Shown here: positions 1 to 8,323 of the stretch, in pieces | How the letters are laid out: each line of letters starts with the position of its first letter | Position numbering within the stretch: position 1 is the first letter of the stretch | Origin: Lactonifactor longoviformis DSM 17459 | Lineage (GTDB): Bacteria; Bacillota; Clostridia; Lachnospirales; Lachnospiraceae | DNA length: 64,000 nt | NCBI RefSeq assembly: GCF_900129135.1 | Contig: NZ_FQVI01000001.1 | Span: forward strand, 367,085-431,084 | Direction: 5' to 3' | The notes under the pieces: generated by a model | Told to the model about the DNA's origin: nothing | The model's input: the letters and a program-made list of their open reading frames with translations, nothing else | Database searches by the model: none | Program-made: the position numbers and the translations under genes

Positions 1-192
1 GGGTGTGTTCTGAATATAGGTGCCCGCGGTGCCAAGCTCAGAAGGGGAGGGAATCCCATACTCCCCGAGCACTGCATCCAGTTCCTTCTCTGACATATCC
101 CACACTTCTTTTTTCATCCTGCCGACTGCGTTGTCCTCAAATATGATTGCGGGATTCTCTGTAGTAATCCATTTTTTATCCATCTCTGCCAT
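1..192 (-). CDS. N-terminal fragment of an unidentified protein, last visible gene of the catabolic operon
   Basis: The frame opens with ATG at 192, eight bases after an AAGGAGG site, and runs off the window; 64 residues are visible (begins MAEMDKKWITTENPAIIF). There is no signal peptide or membrane segment. It follows the MttB-family gene by 84 bp in the same direction, so it is probably the next operon member. The acidic start ending in GTAGTYIQNTP faintly recalls the N-terminal extension of some creatininase-family hydrolases, but that is only an impression. A corrinoid protein or methyltransferase partner would also fit the context; nothing visible decides it. Confidence 0.75.
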   Translation of the reverse strand, partial: MAEMDKKWITTENPAIIFEDNAVGRMKKEVWDMSEKELDAVLGEYGIPSPSELGTAGTYIQNTP

Positions 193-276
193 ATGCGGCT
201 CCTCCTTATTTCTCACAGAGGCAGCTAACCAGGGAGACATACCTTCATGTATCCCCGGCACTGCCTGAAGTGTATC

Positions 277-1776
277 TTATAGCTCCAGGGCATCCAGCGC
301 TCTTTTATATGCCTTCCACTCTTCCGGCTGTATGGCTCCCTTTTCCCTGTAATACGCTCTCGCCTCTTCCAGGACCTCTTTCACTGCATTCTCCTGCCCT
401 GGACGCAGTCTGTACGCCGGTGCGCCAAGAAGCAGCCGATCCATCTTTTCTTTTCCTTTTTCTATCAGAGTGGGTTTTCCCTTCTCCAGCCAGCCGGAGA
501 TGGTGTCTGTATCCGCCAGCTCCAGATCGCACCGCTCCCTTTTATACCAGTCAACGGTATGCTCCTCGGCCAGATAGGAGGCAGGTGCAAAGCCGATTTC
601 ATCAATCAGGGATACTGCAAGCGTCTCGTTCTCCACCGCAATCCCCTCCAGTATTCTCCGCACCATCCTGACCACATCCGCATCTATGACTGCTTTTACC
701 GGATGGGCGGTAAGCTCCGCCGTAAGTCCTCCGGCATAGGGAATCACAGAGGCCCCTGCCAGTGCAAGCATTAGAAAACCAGTGCTTGTTTCATAGGCGG
801 CCTGATAGTCGATGCTTTTGGCATTGGACCAGCCCGGAGAGTTGGTCACACAGGGAATCCGGTATCTTCTCCACATCTGGACAAAGGCCGCCTCCGACAG
901 ATAACTTGCCGCATTGGCAAATAGAGGGGCTCCTGTATGCATATTCAGTGTCAGTATCATTCCCCCCGCCATACATCTGCACCCCGGTGCATACATCTGG
1001 GCAATGGCATTTCCGGCCAGGATATCCGCATTGTTAAGAGCAAGGGTCCCTGCCAGAGTTGCCGGACTGCTCACCCCAGGGATAGGGCCGCTGGTAAGAG
1101 TGAAGACTACATCGTTTTCACAGAAATACTTCATCTGTTCCATTGTGTCTTTGGAAAACGTCAGGGGAGATGTGGGATTTGTATTCATCCATACATCTGC
1201 ACCCAGCTTCCCGGCCATGGATACCATAAACTTATAATTGTCCATGGTGCTGCCCTCCCACAAAGCTTTCCCGCTGCATCTTACCTTTGCCGCGAATCCC
1301 TCAATCAGCCTCATACACTCCGGAACGCCCTGAAACCCCGCCCAGGGAAAACTCCCGGGAAGGTCGATCTCCTCCAGCCCGTGGATGACTCTCATATATT
1401 CGTAGTATTCCCCCGGGAGAGGCAGGCGGGGTTCCCAGGTATCCAGATCCACAGTTGACATCCCTGGAGATGTTGTCACCAAAAGGGAATTTCCGCTGGT
1501 GAGGCAGCAGTCCTGATCCGGATCCACAGCCCTCAGCAGGAACTCCTTCGGGTGCCTCTTCAGCCCCTTCATGATAAAGCTCTCATCCATTTTAGCCGTC
1601 TGCGTCTTATAATCTACGCTGCAGCCCTCCCCTTCCAGCCTGGACAGGGTTTCTTCGTCCTGCACCATAACCCCTGTCTTTTCCAGAATTTCCAGGGATG
1701 CCTCGTGAATCCTGTTCTCTTTTTTCTCAGACAGAACGTTGAGATACGTGTCTCTTTTGATCCTACCTCTGGGCAT
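277..1776 (-). CDS. MttB-family (trimethylamine methyltransferase-like) methyltransferase, non-pyrrolysine type
   Basis: 499 residues, the usual size of the MttB superfamily, whose members transfer a methyl group from a quaternary or tertiary amine to a cobalt corrinoid protein. The frame is uninterrupted, so it belongs to the larger branch without an in-frame amber (pyrrolysine) codon, which contains the glycine-betaine, proline-betaine and carnitine demethylases (known from the family). Recognisable stretches are the N-terminal IHEASLEILEKTGV helix and the C-terminal GGLTAELTAHPVK region. Start ATG at 1776 follows AAAGGAGAG. It lies 17 bp below the ABC permease gene, so it is co-transcribed with a sugar-type transporter, an unusual partner. 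No cognate corrinoid protein is visible; it may lie beyond the left edge. Substrate unknown. Confidence 0.85.
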   Translation of the reverse strand: MPRGRIKRDTYLNVLSEKKENRIHEASLEILEKTGVMVQDEETLSRLEGEGCSVDYKTQTAKMDESFIMKGLKRHPKEFLLRAVDPDQDCCLTSGNSLLVTTSPGMSTVDLDTWEPRLPLPGEYYEYMRVIHGLEEIDLPGSFPWAGFQGVPECMRLIEGFAAKVRCSGKALWEGSTMDNYKFMVSMAGKLGADVWMNTNPTSPLTFSKDTMEQMKYFCENDVVFTLTSGPIPGVSSPATLAGTLALNNADILAGNAIAQMYAPGCRCMAGGMILTLNMHTGAPLFANAASYLSEAAFVQMWRRYRIPCVTNSPGWSNAKSIDYQAAYETSTGFLMLALAGASVIPYAGGLTAELTAHPVKAVIDADVVRMVRRILEGIAVENETLAVSLIDEIGFAPASYLAEEHTVDWYKRERCDLELADTDTISGWLEKGKPTLIEKGKEKMDRLLLGAPAYRLRPGQENAVKEVLEEARAYYREKGAIQPEEWKAYKRALDALEL

Positions 1777-1793
1777 CTTGCCTCTCCTTTCTG

Positions 1794-2783
1794 CTATTCT
1801 CTTTTTAACGCACCGCTTTTAATCACATCCAGCAGTACTGCAAGAATCAGAACACTTCCGTTTATAATCATCTGGTAAAAGGACTGCAGGCTCAGGAGGG
1901 TCATGCCATTTTGGATAGTTGCCAGAATCAGAACCCCGATTACAGTTCCCGATATCTTCCCCTTCCCTCCCGACAGACTTACCCCTCCCAGGATGACAGC
2001 CGAGAGAACTTCCATCTCTGATCCGGTGCCGGTGGAGGGAATGGCAGCCCCTACCTGGGAGCATGTGATAAGTCCGGCTGCCGCAGCGCAGACGCCGGAG
2101 ATCACCATGCCGAGAAACTTCACCGTTCCCGTTCGTATCCCTGAAAGATAACTCACCTGCTCATTGCCTCCAACTGCAAATATCTTTCTTCCAAAGTTTG
2201 TATATTTCAGGATATAGGCGATTATCAGAAACACGGCCGCCATCAGTACGATGCAAAACGGTATTGTGCCAAATACGTACCCCTTTCCAATGAACCCAAA
2301 AGATGAATCGTGAATCATTACCGTATTCCCATTGGTGGTCAGATAGGCAATCCCCCGGAATACCTGCATGGTACCCATTGTGACAATGATTCCGGGAATT
2401 TTGAAAACTGCAATGAGTCCTCCGTTAATGGTGCCGCACAATACCCCTACAGCTGCCGCCGCCAAAATCGTCAGACCTGCCGGCATCCCCTTCTGGAGCA
2501 TAAGCGCAACTGTCATAGTTGCTATGGTCAGCGTTGCGTATTGGGACATATCAATATGTCCCAGAAGCATGGCCACCGTAACCCCTGCCGCCATTACTCC
2601 TGTAATCGATGCGTACGTGCCTATATTCAAAAAATTTTTCACCGTCAGAAAATATTCGGAAAGAAATGTGAAAATAATGCAGATAATGATATAGACAATA
2701 ACCAGGCTGATGGTAGTGCCTGACTGCTGAAAAAACTTTCCGAATGACCCTTCCTGACCTTTCTTTTCTTCCTTCATTTTCAT
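1794..2783 (-). CDS. Sugar-type ABC transporter permease (RbsC/BPD_transp_2 family)
   Basis: 329 residues with about eight to ten hydrophobic helices and the RbsC-family landmarks GHIDMSQYATLTIAT, TNGNTVMI and AVILGGVSLSGGKGKISGT (the cytoplasmic EAA-like loop). The family forms the membrane channel of carbohydrate importers (ribose, galactose, autoinducer-2, inositol). The start overlaps the ATPase stop by 4 bp, indicating translational coupling. A charged, glutamine-rich first 25 residues precede the first helix. As a single permease it would act as a homodimer. The substrate cannot be read from the sequence; linked dehydrogenases point to a sugar, polyol or similar small hydroxylated compound. 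Confidence 0.92.
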   Translation of the reverse strand: MKMKEEKKGQEGSFGKFFQQSGTTISLVIVYIIICIIFTFLSEYFLTVKNFLNIGTYASITGVMAAGVTVAMLLGHIDMSQYATLTIATMTVALMLQKGMPAGLTILAAAAVGVLCGTINGGLIAVFKIPGIIVTMGTMQVFRGIAYLTTNGNTVMIHDSSFGFIGKGYVFGTIPFCIVLMAAVFLIIAYILKYTNFGRKIFAVGGNEQVSYLSGIRTGTVKFLGMVISGVCAAAAGLITCSQVGAAIPSTGTGSEMEVLSAVILGGVSLSGGKGKISGTVIGVLILATIQNGMTLLSLQSFYQMIINGSVLILAVLLDVIKSGALKRE

Positions 2784-4270
2784 AGGCTTTTTTCTCCAAT
2801 TGCATAATGCATAATCGTTTCCTGCTTAAACTCAGCCCTTTCACATTCCCCTGTAATTCTGCCTTCATGGACTACAAGGATCCTGTCGGATACCCCCATT
2901 ATCTCCGGGGTTTCCGAGGATATCATAATGACAGCCATGCCTTTTTGACACAATTCTTCTATTAAATGATAGACTTCTGCCTTGGCACCTACGTCAATTC
3001 CCCTGGTGGGTTCATTCAGAATAATTACTTTCATCTCGTCCATCATCCATTTTCCAATGACTGCCTTCTGCTGATTCCCACCGGACAGGTTTTTAACCGG
3101 TGTATGCAAAGAAGGGGTTTTAATCTGCAGCTTTTGAATCCATTCCCTTACCAGGGTCTTTTCCCTTTTTAAGTCCAGCTTGAGAAATTTCTGAAGCTTG
3201 TCAATATGTACAATGCTCATATTGTGCTGTACGCTCTCTGTGAGTACCAGACCTTCACTCCTTCTCTCCCTGGGAATATAGGCAATTCCTTCCCTGATGG
3301 CATCTCTGGGGGATCGGATGCTCAGTTTCTTCCCGTCTATCCGTATCTCTCCGCCGCTTACTGGCTTTTTGCCGAATATGGCTTCCACAAGCTCCGTGCG
3401 TCCGGATCCCATAAGTCCGTACAGGCCCACTACCTCACCGGCTCTGACAGAGAATGTTATGTCCTTTATCCGCGCAGTTACCAGATTTTTCACTTCCAAA
3501 ACCACGTCCCCGGGGCTTCTGCCCTCTTTTGCACAGATGGTGTCTATGGTTCTTCCGACCATCATATTCACAAGCTCGCCTGTGGTTATCTCTCCTGTAT
3601 GCGCGGTACCGATATGCCTGCCGTCTCTGAGCACCTGAATCCGGTGAGAGATCTCAAAAATCTCATCCATCTTATGGGAAATGTAGATGATACCTTTTCC
3701 CTGGGCAGCCAGGCGTCTGATCAGCCCAAATAATATTTGGACTTCTGTCTCGTTTAAAGCGCTGGTAGGCTCGTCTAATACGAGAACCTGGACTTCGGCG
3801 GAGAGGGCTTTGGCGATTTCCATCATCTGTTTCTGGGCCACTGTCATGGTGGATACTTCTGTCATGGGGTCCAGGTCAAGTCCAACCATATCCAGCAGTC
3901 TTTTTGTATCTGCCCGAAGCTTCTTATAATCCACCTGAAAGAATTTATTAATAGGAAGCTTTCCCAGAAAAATATTTTCCGCAATGCTCAGGTCATTGAG
4001 ATAGCTCAATTCCTGGTGCATAACAGCTATATTTTTTTTCATCATCTCTGCAGGGTTCTTACTGATGATTTTTTCTTCCTTTAAAAATATTTCTCCCTGA
4101 TCCGCCTGGTAAGCGCCGCTCAATATTTTCATCAGGGTTGACTTTCCCGCCCCATTCTCACCCAGAAGGGCAAGTATTTCCCCTGCATGCAGTGTAAGAC
4201 TTACCCCGTCCAGTGCCAGAACTCCGGGAAACCTTTTGGAGATATTCCTCATTTCTAATATTTTGACCAC
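2780..4270 (-). CDS. Sugar-type ABC transporter ATPase with two nucleotide-binding domains (RbsA/MglA family)
   Basis: 496 residues, a tandem of two ABC domains that energises the neighbouring permease. Domain 1 has Walker A GENGAGKST at residues 38-46 and Walker B VLVLDEPTSAL. Domain 2 begins near residue 260 with the degenerate GLMGSGRTEL loop typical of RbsA, then LSGGNQQKAV (signature) and ILNEPTRGIDVGAK. In the second Walker B the usual Asp is Asn while the catalytic Glu is kept, so the second site may bind nucleotide without full activity (inference). It overlaps the permease gene by 4 bp and follows the binding-protein gene by 26 bp. Confidence 0.93.
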   Translation of the reverse strand: MVKILEMRNISKRFPGVLALDGVSLTLHAGEILALLGENGAGKSTLMKILSGAYQADQGEIFLKEEKIISKNPAEMMKKNIAVMHQELSYLNDLSIAENIFLGKLPINKFFQVDYKKLRADTKRLLDMVGLDLDPMTEVSTMTVAQKQMMEIAKALSAEVQVLVLDEPTSALNETEVQILFGLIRRLAAQGKGIIYISHKMDEIFEISHRIQVLRDGRHIGTAHTGEITTGELVNMMVGRTIDTICAKEGRSPGDVVLEVKNLVTARIKDITFSVRAGEVVGLYGLMGSGRTELVEAIFGKKPVSGGEIRIDGKKLSIRSPRDAIREGIAYIPRERRSEGLVLTESVQHNMSIVHIDKLQKFLKLDLKREKTLVREWIQKLQIKTPSLHTPVKNLSGGNQQKAVIGKWMMDEMKVIILNEPTRGIDVGAKAEVYHLIEELCQKGMAVIMISSETPEIMGVSDRILVVHEGRITGECERAEFKQETIMHYAIGEKSL

Positions 4271-4296
4271 TAGATCACCACCAGTCTTATTCTCTG

Positions 4297-5334
4297 CTAT
4301 TTGTCCGGATTCTCATAATACTGGCTGATATTATTCCTGTCCACAAAATTAATCTCTGTATAGACTTCTTTCGGAACCTCTTTTCTGGAAAGCAGATCTT
4401 CAATCATCGGCACAAGAGCAGCCCCGTAATTTTCCGGGAAAAAAGCAGTAGAACCCAGCCAAATATTGTCATTGTACAGGCTGGAGATGCCCATGGTCGT
4501 GAGGTCATTGCTGACCAGGATGCAGTCCGAGGTTCTTCCGGATGTCTCCACCGCTGAGAGGAATCCCTGGGCCATCTCGTCGTTGGCACCCACCATTAGG
4601 ATATGCTTTTCCTCCGGATGGGCAGTCAGAAAATCTGTGCCCAGCTGCTTGCATGCCACAGAGGCATCTGAGCTCTGGGGATCCACCCACACGATGCGAT
4701 CCTCTGAAATCTCGATCCCCTCCTGGGAAAGACCCTCTGCCACAGATCCTACCCGGGGACGCACCCCCTCTCCAAAGGACTCGTTAAAGGCTATCAGCAC
4801 GTAGTCCAGTTCTCCTCCCCAGTTTTCATTGATCCATTTCCCCGCTGCGGTACCGGTGGTCAGTCCTACTTCATTGTTATCGATCCCCATATAATACGCG
4901 CTCTCATTTTCTACATAAATGTCTGTGATAATGCAGGGAATCCCTTGTTCCTGGCATTTGTCTGCCACTGCCTCACACGCGGATACCACCCAGCTGCAGT
5001 CAAAGATCAGATCTGCCCCCTGCTGGATAAAGCTGTCCACATTTTTAATTGCCTTTGTGGGATCTCCTCCCGTATCTGCTTTCAGGACCTTCATACCCGC
5101 TGCTTCTGCCCTCTCAATAAACCCTTCGCTCAGCCTTTTGGAAAAGTCTGAAGTGTCCCCATAGGAATTGTACCCAATCACCATTTGCTTTTCCTCTTCT
5201 GACTCCTGGGTTTTGTCCTCTTCCGCTCCGGTTTCCGTTTTCTTTTCCTCTGTTTCCCGGTTCCCGCATCCCGACAGAGCTGCGGCGGCAGACAGACACA
5301 CCATTAAAATCGCTGCAAATGTTTTTCTCTTCAT
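4297..5334 (-). CDS. Substrate-binding lipoprotein of the sugar-type ABC transporter
   Basis: 345 residues from ATG 5334, chosen because AAGGAGGTTGC lies just upstream and the protein then opens with a textbook lipoprotein signal (MKRKTFAAIL, hydrophobic core, lipobox LSGC with Cys23). A longer in-frame start exists at 5394 but would bury the signal. After an acidic linker of about 25 residues comes a Peripla_BP_4 (RbsB-like) fold: YNSYGDTSDFSKRLSEGF, then FIQQGADLIFDC and GIDNNEVGLTTGTAAGKW. It is anchored outside the membrane and delivers ligand to the adjacent permease/ATPase pair. It is the second gene of the operon, behind the aldo/keto reductase. Confidence 0.92.
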   Translation of the reverse strand: MKRKTFAAILMVCLSAAAALSGCGNRETEEKKTETGAEEDKTQESEEEKQMVIGYNSYGDTSDFSKRLSEGFIERAEAAGMKVLKADTGGDPTKAIKNVDSFIQQGADLIFDCSWVVSACEAVADKCQEQGIPCIITDIYVENESAYYMGIDNNEVGLTTGTAAGKWINENWGGELDYVLIAFNESFGEGVRPRVGSVAEGLSQEGIEISEDRIVWVDPQSSDASVACKQLGTDFLTAHPEEKHILMVGANDEMAQGFLSAVETSGRTSDCILVSNDLTTMGISSLYNDNIWLGSTAFFPENYGAALVPMIEDLLSRKEVPKEVYTEINFVDRNNISQYYENPDK

Positions 5335-5365
5335 AAAAAGCAACCTCCTTTTAAACACTCTTCTC

Positions 5366-6196
5366 TCAAAAAGAATCCATACCAAAGAATTCATCCGGTG
5401 ATTCTCCGGTTCTCACATAGGTATTCAGACCTTTTATAGCCTCCATCTCTTCCTCTGTCAGAGAAAAATCAAAGATATCCATATTCTCCTTCATTCTGTC
5501 ATAATGCGTGGTCTTCGGAACTGTTCTCACGCCCCTCTGGTAATGCCATCTCAGTGTAATCTGAACCGGAGTTTTGCGGTACTTGGCAGCCGCCTGCAGA
5601 ATCGGCTCCTTTTCCAGTTTTCCCCATACAATAGGCCTCCACGCCTCTACCTGTATCCCCTGCTCCTGACAAAAGGCAATCAGATGGTCCGGCTGAAACA
5701 TTGGGTGTATCTCAATCTGATTTACCATCGGGCTCACATTGCAGGATGCAAGAAGCTCTTTCATCACAGGTTTAATAAAATTACAAACCCCTATGACACG
5801 GATTACCCCTTCTTCATACAGCCTTTCAAACGCTTTCCAGGTGGGAAGAAAACTTCCTTCCTGACCCGGCCAGTGAATCAGATACTCGTCGATGTAGTCA
5901 ACCCCCAGCCGTTTCAGGGAAGCATCAAACGCCCGGAGCGTTTCCTCATATCCGTGAGAATCATTCCAAAGCTTTGTTGTGAGGTAAAGCTCATTTCTTG
6001 GAATCCCGCATTCTTTTATTCCCTTTCCGACCCCCTCTTCATTCAGGTAAATCATAGCGGTATCAATGCTCCGGTAACCGGCTTTTACCGCATCGCAGAC
6101 ACACCTTGCAGCCTCCTCCCCGTTTTTTGTCAGGAATGTTCCCAGTCCCATGGCAGGTACTTCAACGCCGTTGCTCAACTTAAAATTTGGTATCAT
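5366..6196 (-). CDS. Aldo/keto reductase
   Basis: 276 residues, the standard length for small bacterial AKRs (2,5-diketo-gluconate reductase-like). The catalytic tetrad is visible: Asp45, Tyr50 (SIDTAMIY), Lys75 (LTTKLW) and His108 (YLIHWP). GVCNF and the C-terminal VPKTTHYDRMKENMDIF segment bind NADP(H). It interconverts a carbonyl and an alcohol. First gene of the leftward operon, directly behind the promoter carrying operator-like sites; it sits opposite a zinc alcohol dehydrogenase, so the two may carry out successive or opposed redox steps on the imported compound (inference). Confidence 0.93.
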   Translation of the reverse strand: MIPNFKLSNGVEVPAMGLGTFLTKNGEEAARCVCDAVKAGYRSIDTAMIYLNEEGVGKGIKECGIPRNELYLTTKLWNDSHGYEETLRAFDASLKRLGVDYIDEYLIHWPGQEGSFLPTWKAFERLYEEGVIRVIGVCNFIKPVMKELLASCNVSPMVNQIEIHPMFQPDHLIAFCQEQGIQVEAWRPIVWGKLEKEPILQAAAKYRKTPVQITLRWHYQRGVRTVPKTTHYDRMKENMDIFDFSLTEEEMEAIKGLNTYVRTGESPDEFFGMDSF

Positions 6197-6213
6197 GCGC
6201 TCTCTCCTTTTCT

Positions 6214-6228
6214 AAAAAAACGTTTTTC
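6214..6228. promoter_or_regulatory. Operator-like palindrome 1 (LacI-type)
   Basis: A run AAAAACGTTTTT forms a perfect 12-bp palindrome centred on CG, the hallmark of LacI-family operators. It lies just downstream of the predicted start of transcription for the leftward operon, where a bound repressor would block elongation. Likely ligand-responsive protein: the LacI regulator at 8313-9389. Confidence 0.6.
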
Positions 6229-6240
6229 TGGTTATTTTTT

Positions 6241-6269
6241 ATGTTAGCATAACGTTTTTCTGATGTCAA
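6241..6269 (-). promoter_or_regulatory. Promoter of the leftward operon with operator-like site 2 in its spacer
   Basis: On the minus strand TTGACA (6264-6269) and TAACAT (6241-6246) are separated by exactly 17 bp. The spacer (6247-6263) contains a second AACGTTTTTC element, so a bound regulator would compete directly with RNA polymerase. This promoter drives the aldo/keto reductase, ABC transporter and MttB-family genes. Confidence 0.75.
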
Positions 6270-6330
6270 TACTTCACGCCTTGTTTTTTCGTCATTTTGA
6301 CTAAGTTTATATATTTATTATACATTTATA

Positions 6331-6359
6331 TTGCAATTTGCATAAATAAATTGTATAAT
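6331..6359 (+). promoter_or_regulatory. Promoter of the rightward dehydrogenase operon
   Basis: TTGCAA (6331-6336), a 17-bp spacer and a perfect TATAAT (6354-6359) lie about 60 bp before the alcohol dehydrogenase start. Together with the divergent promoter it makes the 221-bp spacer a two-way control region. Confidence 0.75.
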
Positions 6360-6374
6360 CTAGAAAAGATATAT

Positions 6375-6390
6375 TAGAAACGTTTTTCTT
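6375..6390. promoter_or_regulatory. Operator-like site 3 (LacI-type)
   Basis: TAGAAACGTTTTTCTT is a near-palindrome with central CG, matching sites 1 and 2. It lies about 10-25 bp after the expected transcription start of the rightward promoter, a classic roadblock position. An AAGGAGG ribosome site follows before the ATG at 6418. Confidence 0.6.
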
Positions 6391-6417
6391 TTCCATTGAG
6401 ATTAAGGAGGTTGCTTT

Positions 6418-7476
6418 ATGAAATCTATTATTTTTAAGAAGCCGGGAGTATTCGCATATGAAGAACGGGAAAAACCCCATATCGCTGCCGGTGATGATGT
6501 CCTTATTAAAGTTCTGGGTGTGGGAATCTGCGGGACTGATCTTCACGTTCTCATGGATCCGCCCCTTCACCCCGCCCGGCCAAATATCATCTTCGGACAT
6601 GAATACTGCGGTGAAGTGACGGAGGTTGGCAGTGATGTCACAAACCTTTCCCCCGGCGATCGGGTAATTGTAGATCCCCATCCTCCCTGCGGCCATTGCC
6701 GGCACTGCAGAAGCGACCGTCCCGAAATGTGCACCACGCTTTACTCCCAGCAAGGTACGCCTTACGCAGATCACGGCCTTACCAGAGGCCTCTTCACCGA
6801 TGGGGCGCTCACCAGCTATACCTGCGTGCCTGCCCACAGTGTATACAAGATCGCCCCGCAGACTCCCTGGAGGATTGCCGCTCTTGCGGAACCGCTGTCC
6901 TGTGTGGGCTATGCTATTGAGAAACTGAAGATTCAGGCCGGAGATACCGTATGCGTACTGGGCGCAGGTCCTATGGGGCTTTTATTTGCCTCCATGGCAA
7001 AGGCGAACGGGGCTGTTCAGGTGATTGTCTCTGAGCCGCACCAATTCCGCAGGGAAAAAGCAAAGAAATGCGGAGCCACCAAAACGGTGGACCCCGCCCG
7101 GGAAAACCTGAAGGAAATATGCCTGAGCGCAACACACGGTCTTGGGGTTGACCACTGTATCGAAGCTGTCGGGCAGCTTCTCCCGGCGGCACTGGATGTC
7201 ATCCGTCCCGGCGGAAAGATTCTGATGTTTGGCCATGATGAGACAGCCGCTCCCCCGATCCGGCTTGCGGAGATTGTGCGGAAAGAAGCGCAGATATTCG
7301 GCGGATTCCTGGGAAAATATTATTTTGAAAAAACGGCCCGTATCATTGAAAGCGGAACACTGCCGCTGGAGGAAATTGTCACCCACACCTTTCCTCTCAG
7401 CCAGTACCGGCAGGGCCTGGATCTCCTGAGAGCCGGAAAAGCACTTAAAGTGGTTATCTATCCGGAAGAATATTAA
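6418..7476 (+). CDS. Zinc-dependent medium-chain alcohol/polyol dehydrogenase
   Basis: 352 residues with full MDR architecture. Catalytic zinc ligands are Cys38 (GICGTD) and His61-Glu62 (GHEYCGE); the structural zinc cluster is Cys91, Cys94, Cys97 and Cys105 (CGHCRHCRSDRPEMC). The Rossmann motif VLGAGPMGLL starts near residue 180. Nearest families by feel are sorbitol, threonine and L-idonate dehydrogenases, which oxidise a secondary alcohol with NAD(P). It opens the rightward operon with a strong AAGGAGG site, followed 16 bp later by the isomerase gene. Confidence 0.93.
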   Translation: MKSIIFKKPGVFAYEEREKPHIAAGDDVLIKVLGVGICGTDLHVLMDPPLHPARPNIIFGHEYCGEVTEVGSDVTNLSPGDRVIVDPHPPCGHCRHCRSDRPEMCTTLYSQQGTPYADHGLTRGLFTDGALTSYTCVPAHSVYKIAPQTPWRIAALAEPLSCVGYAIEKLKIQAGDTVCVLGAGPMGLLFASMAKANGAVQVIVSEPHQFRREKAKKCGATKTVDPARENLKEICLSATHGLGVDHCIEAVGQLLPAALDVIRPGGKILMFGHDETAAPPIRLAEIVRKEAQIFGGFLGKYYFEKTARIIESGTLPLEEIVTHTFPLSQYRQGLDLLRAGKALKVVIYPEEY

Positions 7477-7492
7477 GACGGGAGGATATCAT

Positions 7493-8323
7493 ATGAACGC
7501 TGTATCATTTTCTCTTACTTTGGCCTCGCAGCTTGAGGACACCGCACCTTTCCTGTATGGAGGGCCTTTTGACCAGGGAATTCTCTATGCTCATTCCCTG
7601 GGGTACGACTGCGTAGAAATCCACACCGCCCGCCCGCAAGAACTTCCGGTGGAAGACATAGACGCCGCCCTTTCTGACACCGGCATACGTATCAGCGCTT
7701 TTGGAACAGGCAGAGTCTATGCCGAGGAAGGGTTATCCCTGATTGACCCCAGTCCAAAGAAACGGGGAGAGGCAGTTGCACGGATGAAATCCTTTATCAC
7801 GCTCGCCTCCCGTTTTGGCTGTCTGGTAATCATCGGCTGCATACGGGGCAATCTCTCCGCGCTGTCCCAAAAGAATTTTTCTCTGCAGCTTTTATCCGAA
7901 TCTATGACAGAGCTGGACCGGTATGCGGCAGAGCAAGAGGTGCTCCTTGTCATGGAGCCTATCAACAGATACGAAAATAATTTTTTGTGCAGTACTGACG
8001 AAGTGGCTGACTTCATACATAAAAATGCCTACACAAATGTAAAACTAATGGTGGATTCCTTTCACATGAATATAGAAGAGAAGGATATTCTGGATTCTTT
8101 TGCAAAGCACTATAGTGATATCTATTATATTCACTTTGCAGATTCGAACCGCAGCTGGCCCGGACAGGGACATATAGATTTCAAAAAAATCGTTGCTTTT
8201 TTAAAAGACTGTAATTATAATAAAACCATTAGTGCTGAATGCCAATATTTCCCAGAGGCGAAAATTGCCGCTTCCCATTGGCTGTCTGCTGTAAAGGAGT
8301 TGTATAAAGAAAATGAATCCTAA
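7493..8323 (+). CDS. Sugar phosphate isomerase/epimerase-type TIM-barrel protein (AP_endonuc_2 family)
   Basis: 276 residues. The family barrel shows LGYDCVEIHTARP near the N-terminus, VMEPINRYENNFL (metal-binding Glu) in the middle, MVDSFHMNIEE (Asp and His ligands) and YIHFADSNRSWPGQGHIDF near the end, a pattern shared with D-psicose/D-tagatose epimerases, hydroxypyruvate isomerase and IolE/IolI. A divalent metal supports proton transfer between keto-sugars. It overlaps the start of the LacI-type gene by 11 bp. Exact sugar unknown. Confidence 0.88.
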   Translation: MNAVSFSLTLASQLEDTAPFLYGGPFDQGILYAHSLGYDCVEIHTARPQELPVEDIDAALSDTGIRISAFGTGRVYAEEGLSLIDPSPKKRGEAVARMKSFITLASRFGCLVIIGCIRGNLSALSQKNFSLQLLSESMTELDRYAAEQEVLLVMEPINRYENNFLCSTDEVADFIHKNAYTNVKLMVDSFHMNIEEKDILDSFAKHYSDIYYIHFADSNRSWPGQGHIDFKKIVAFLKDCNYNKTISAECQYFPEAKIAASHWLSAVKELYKENES

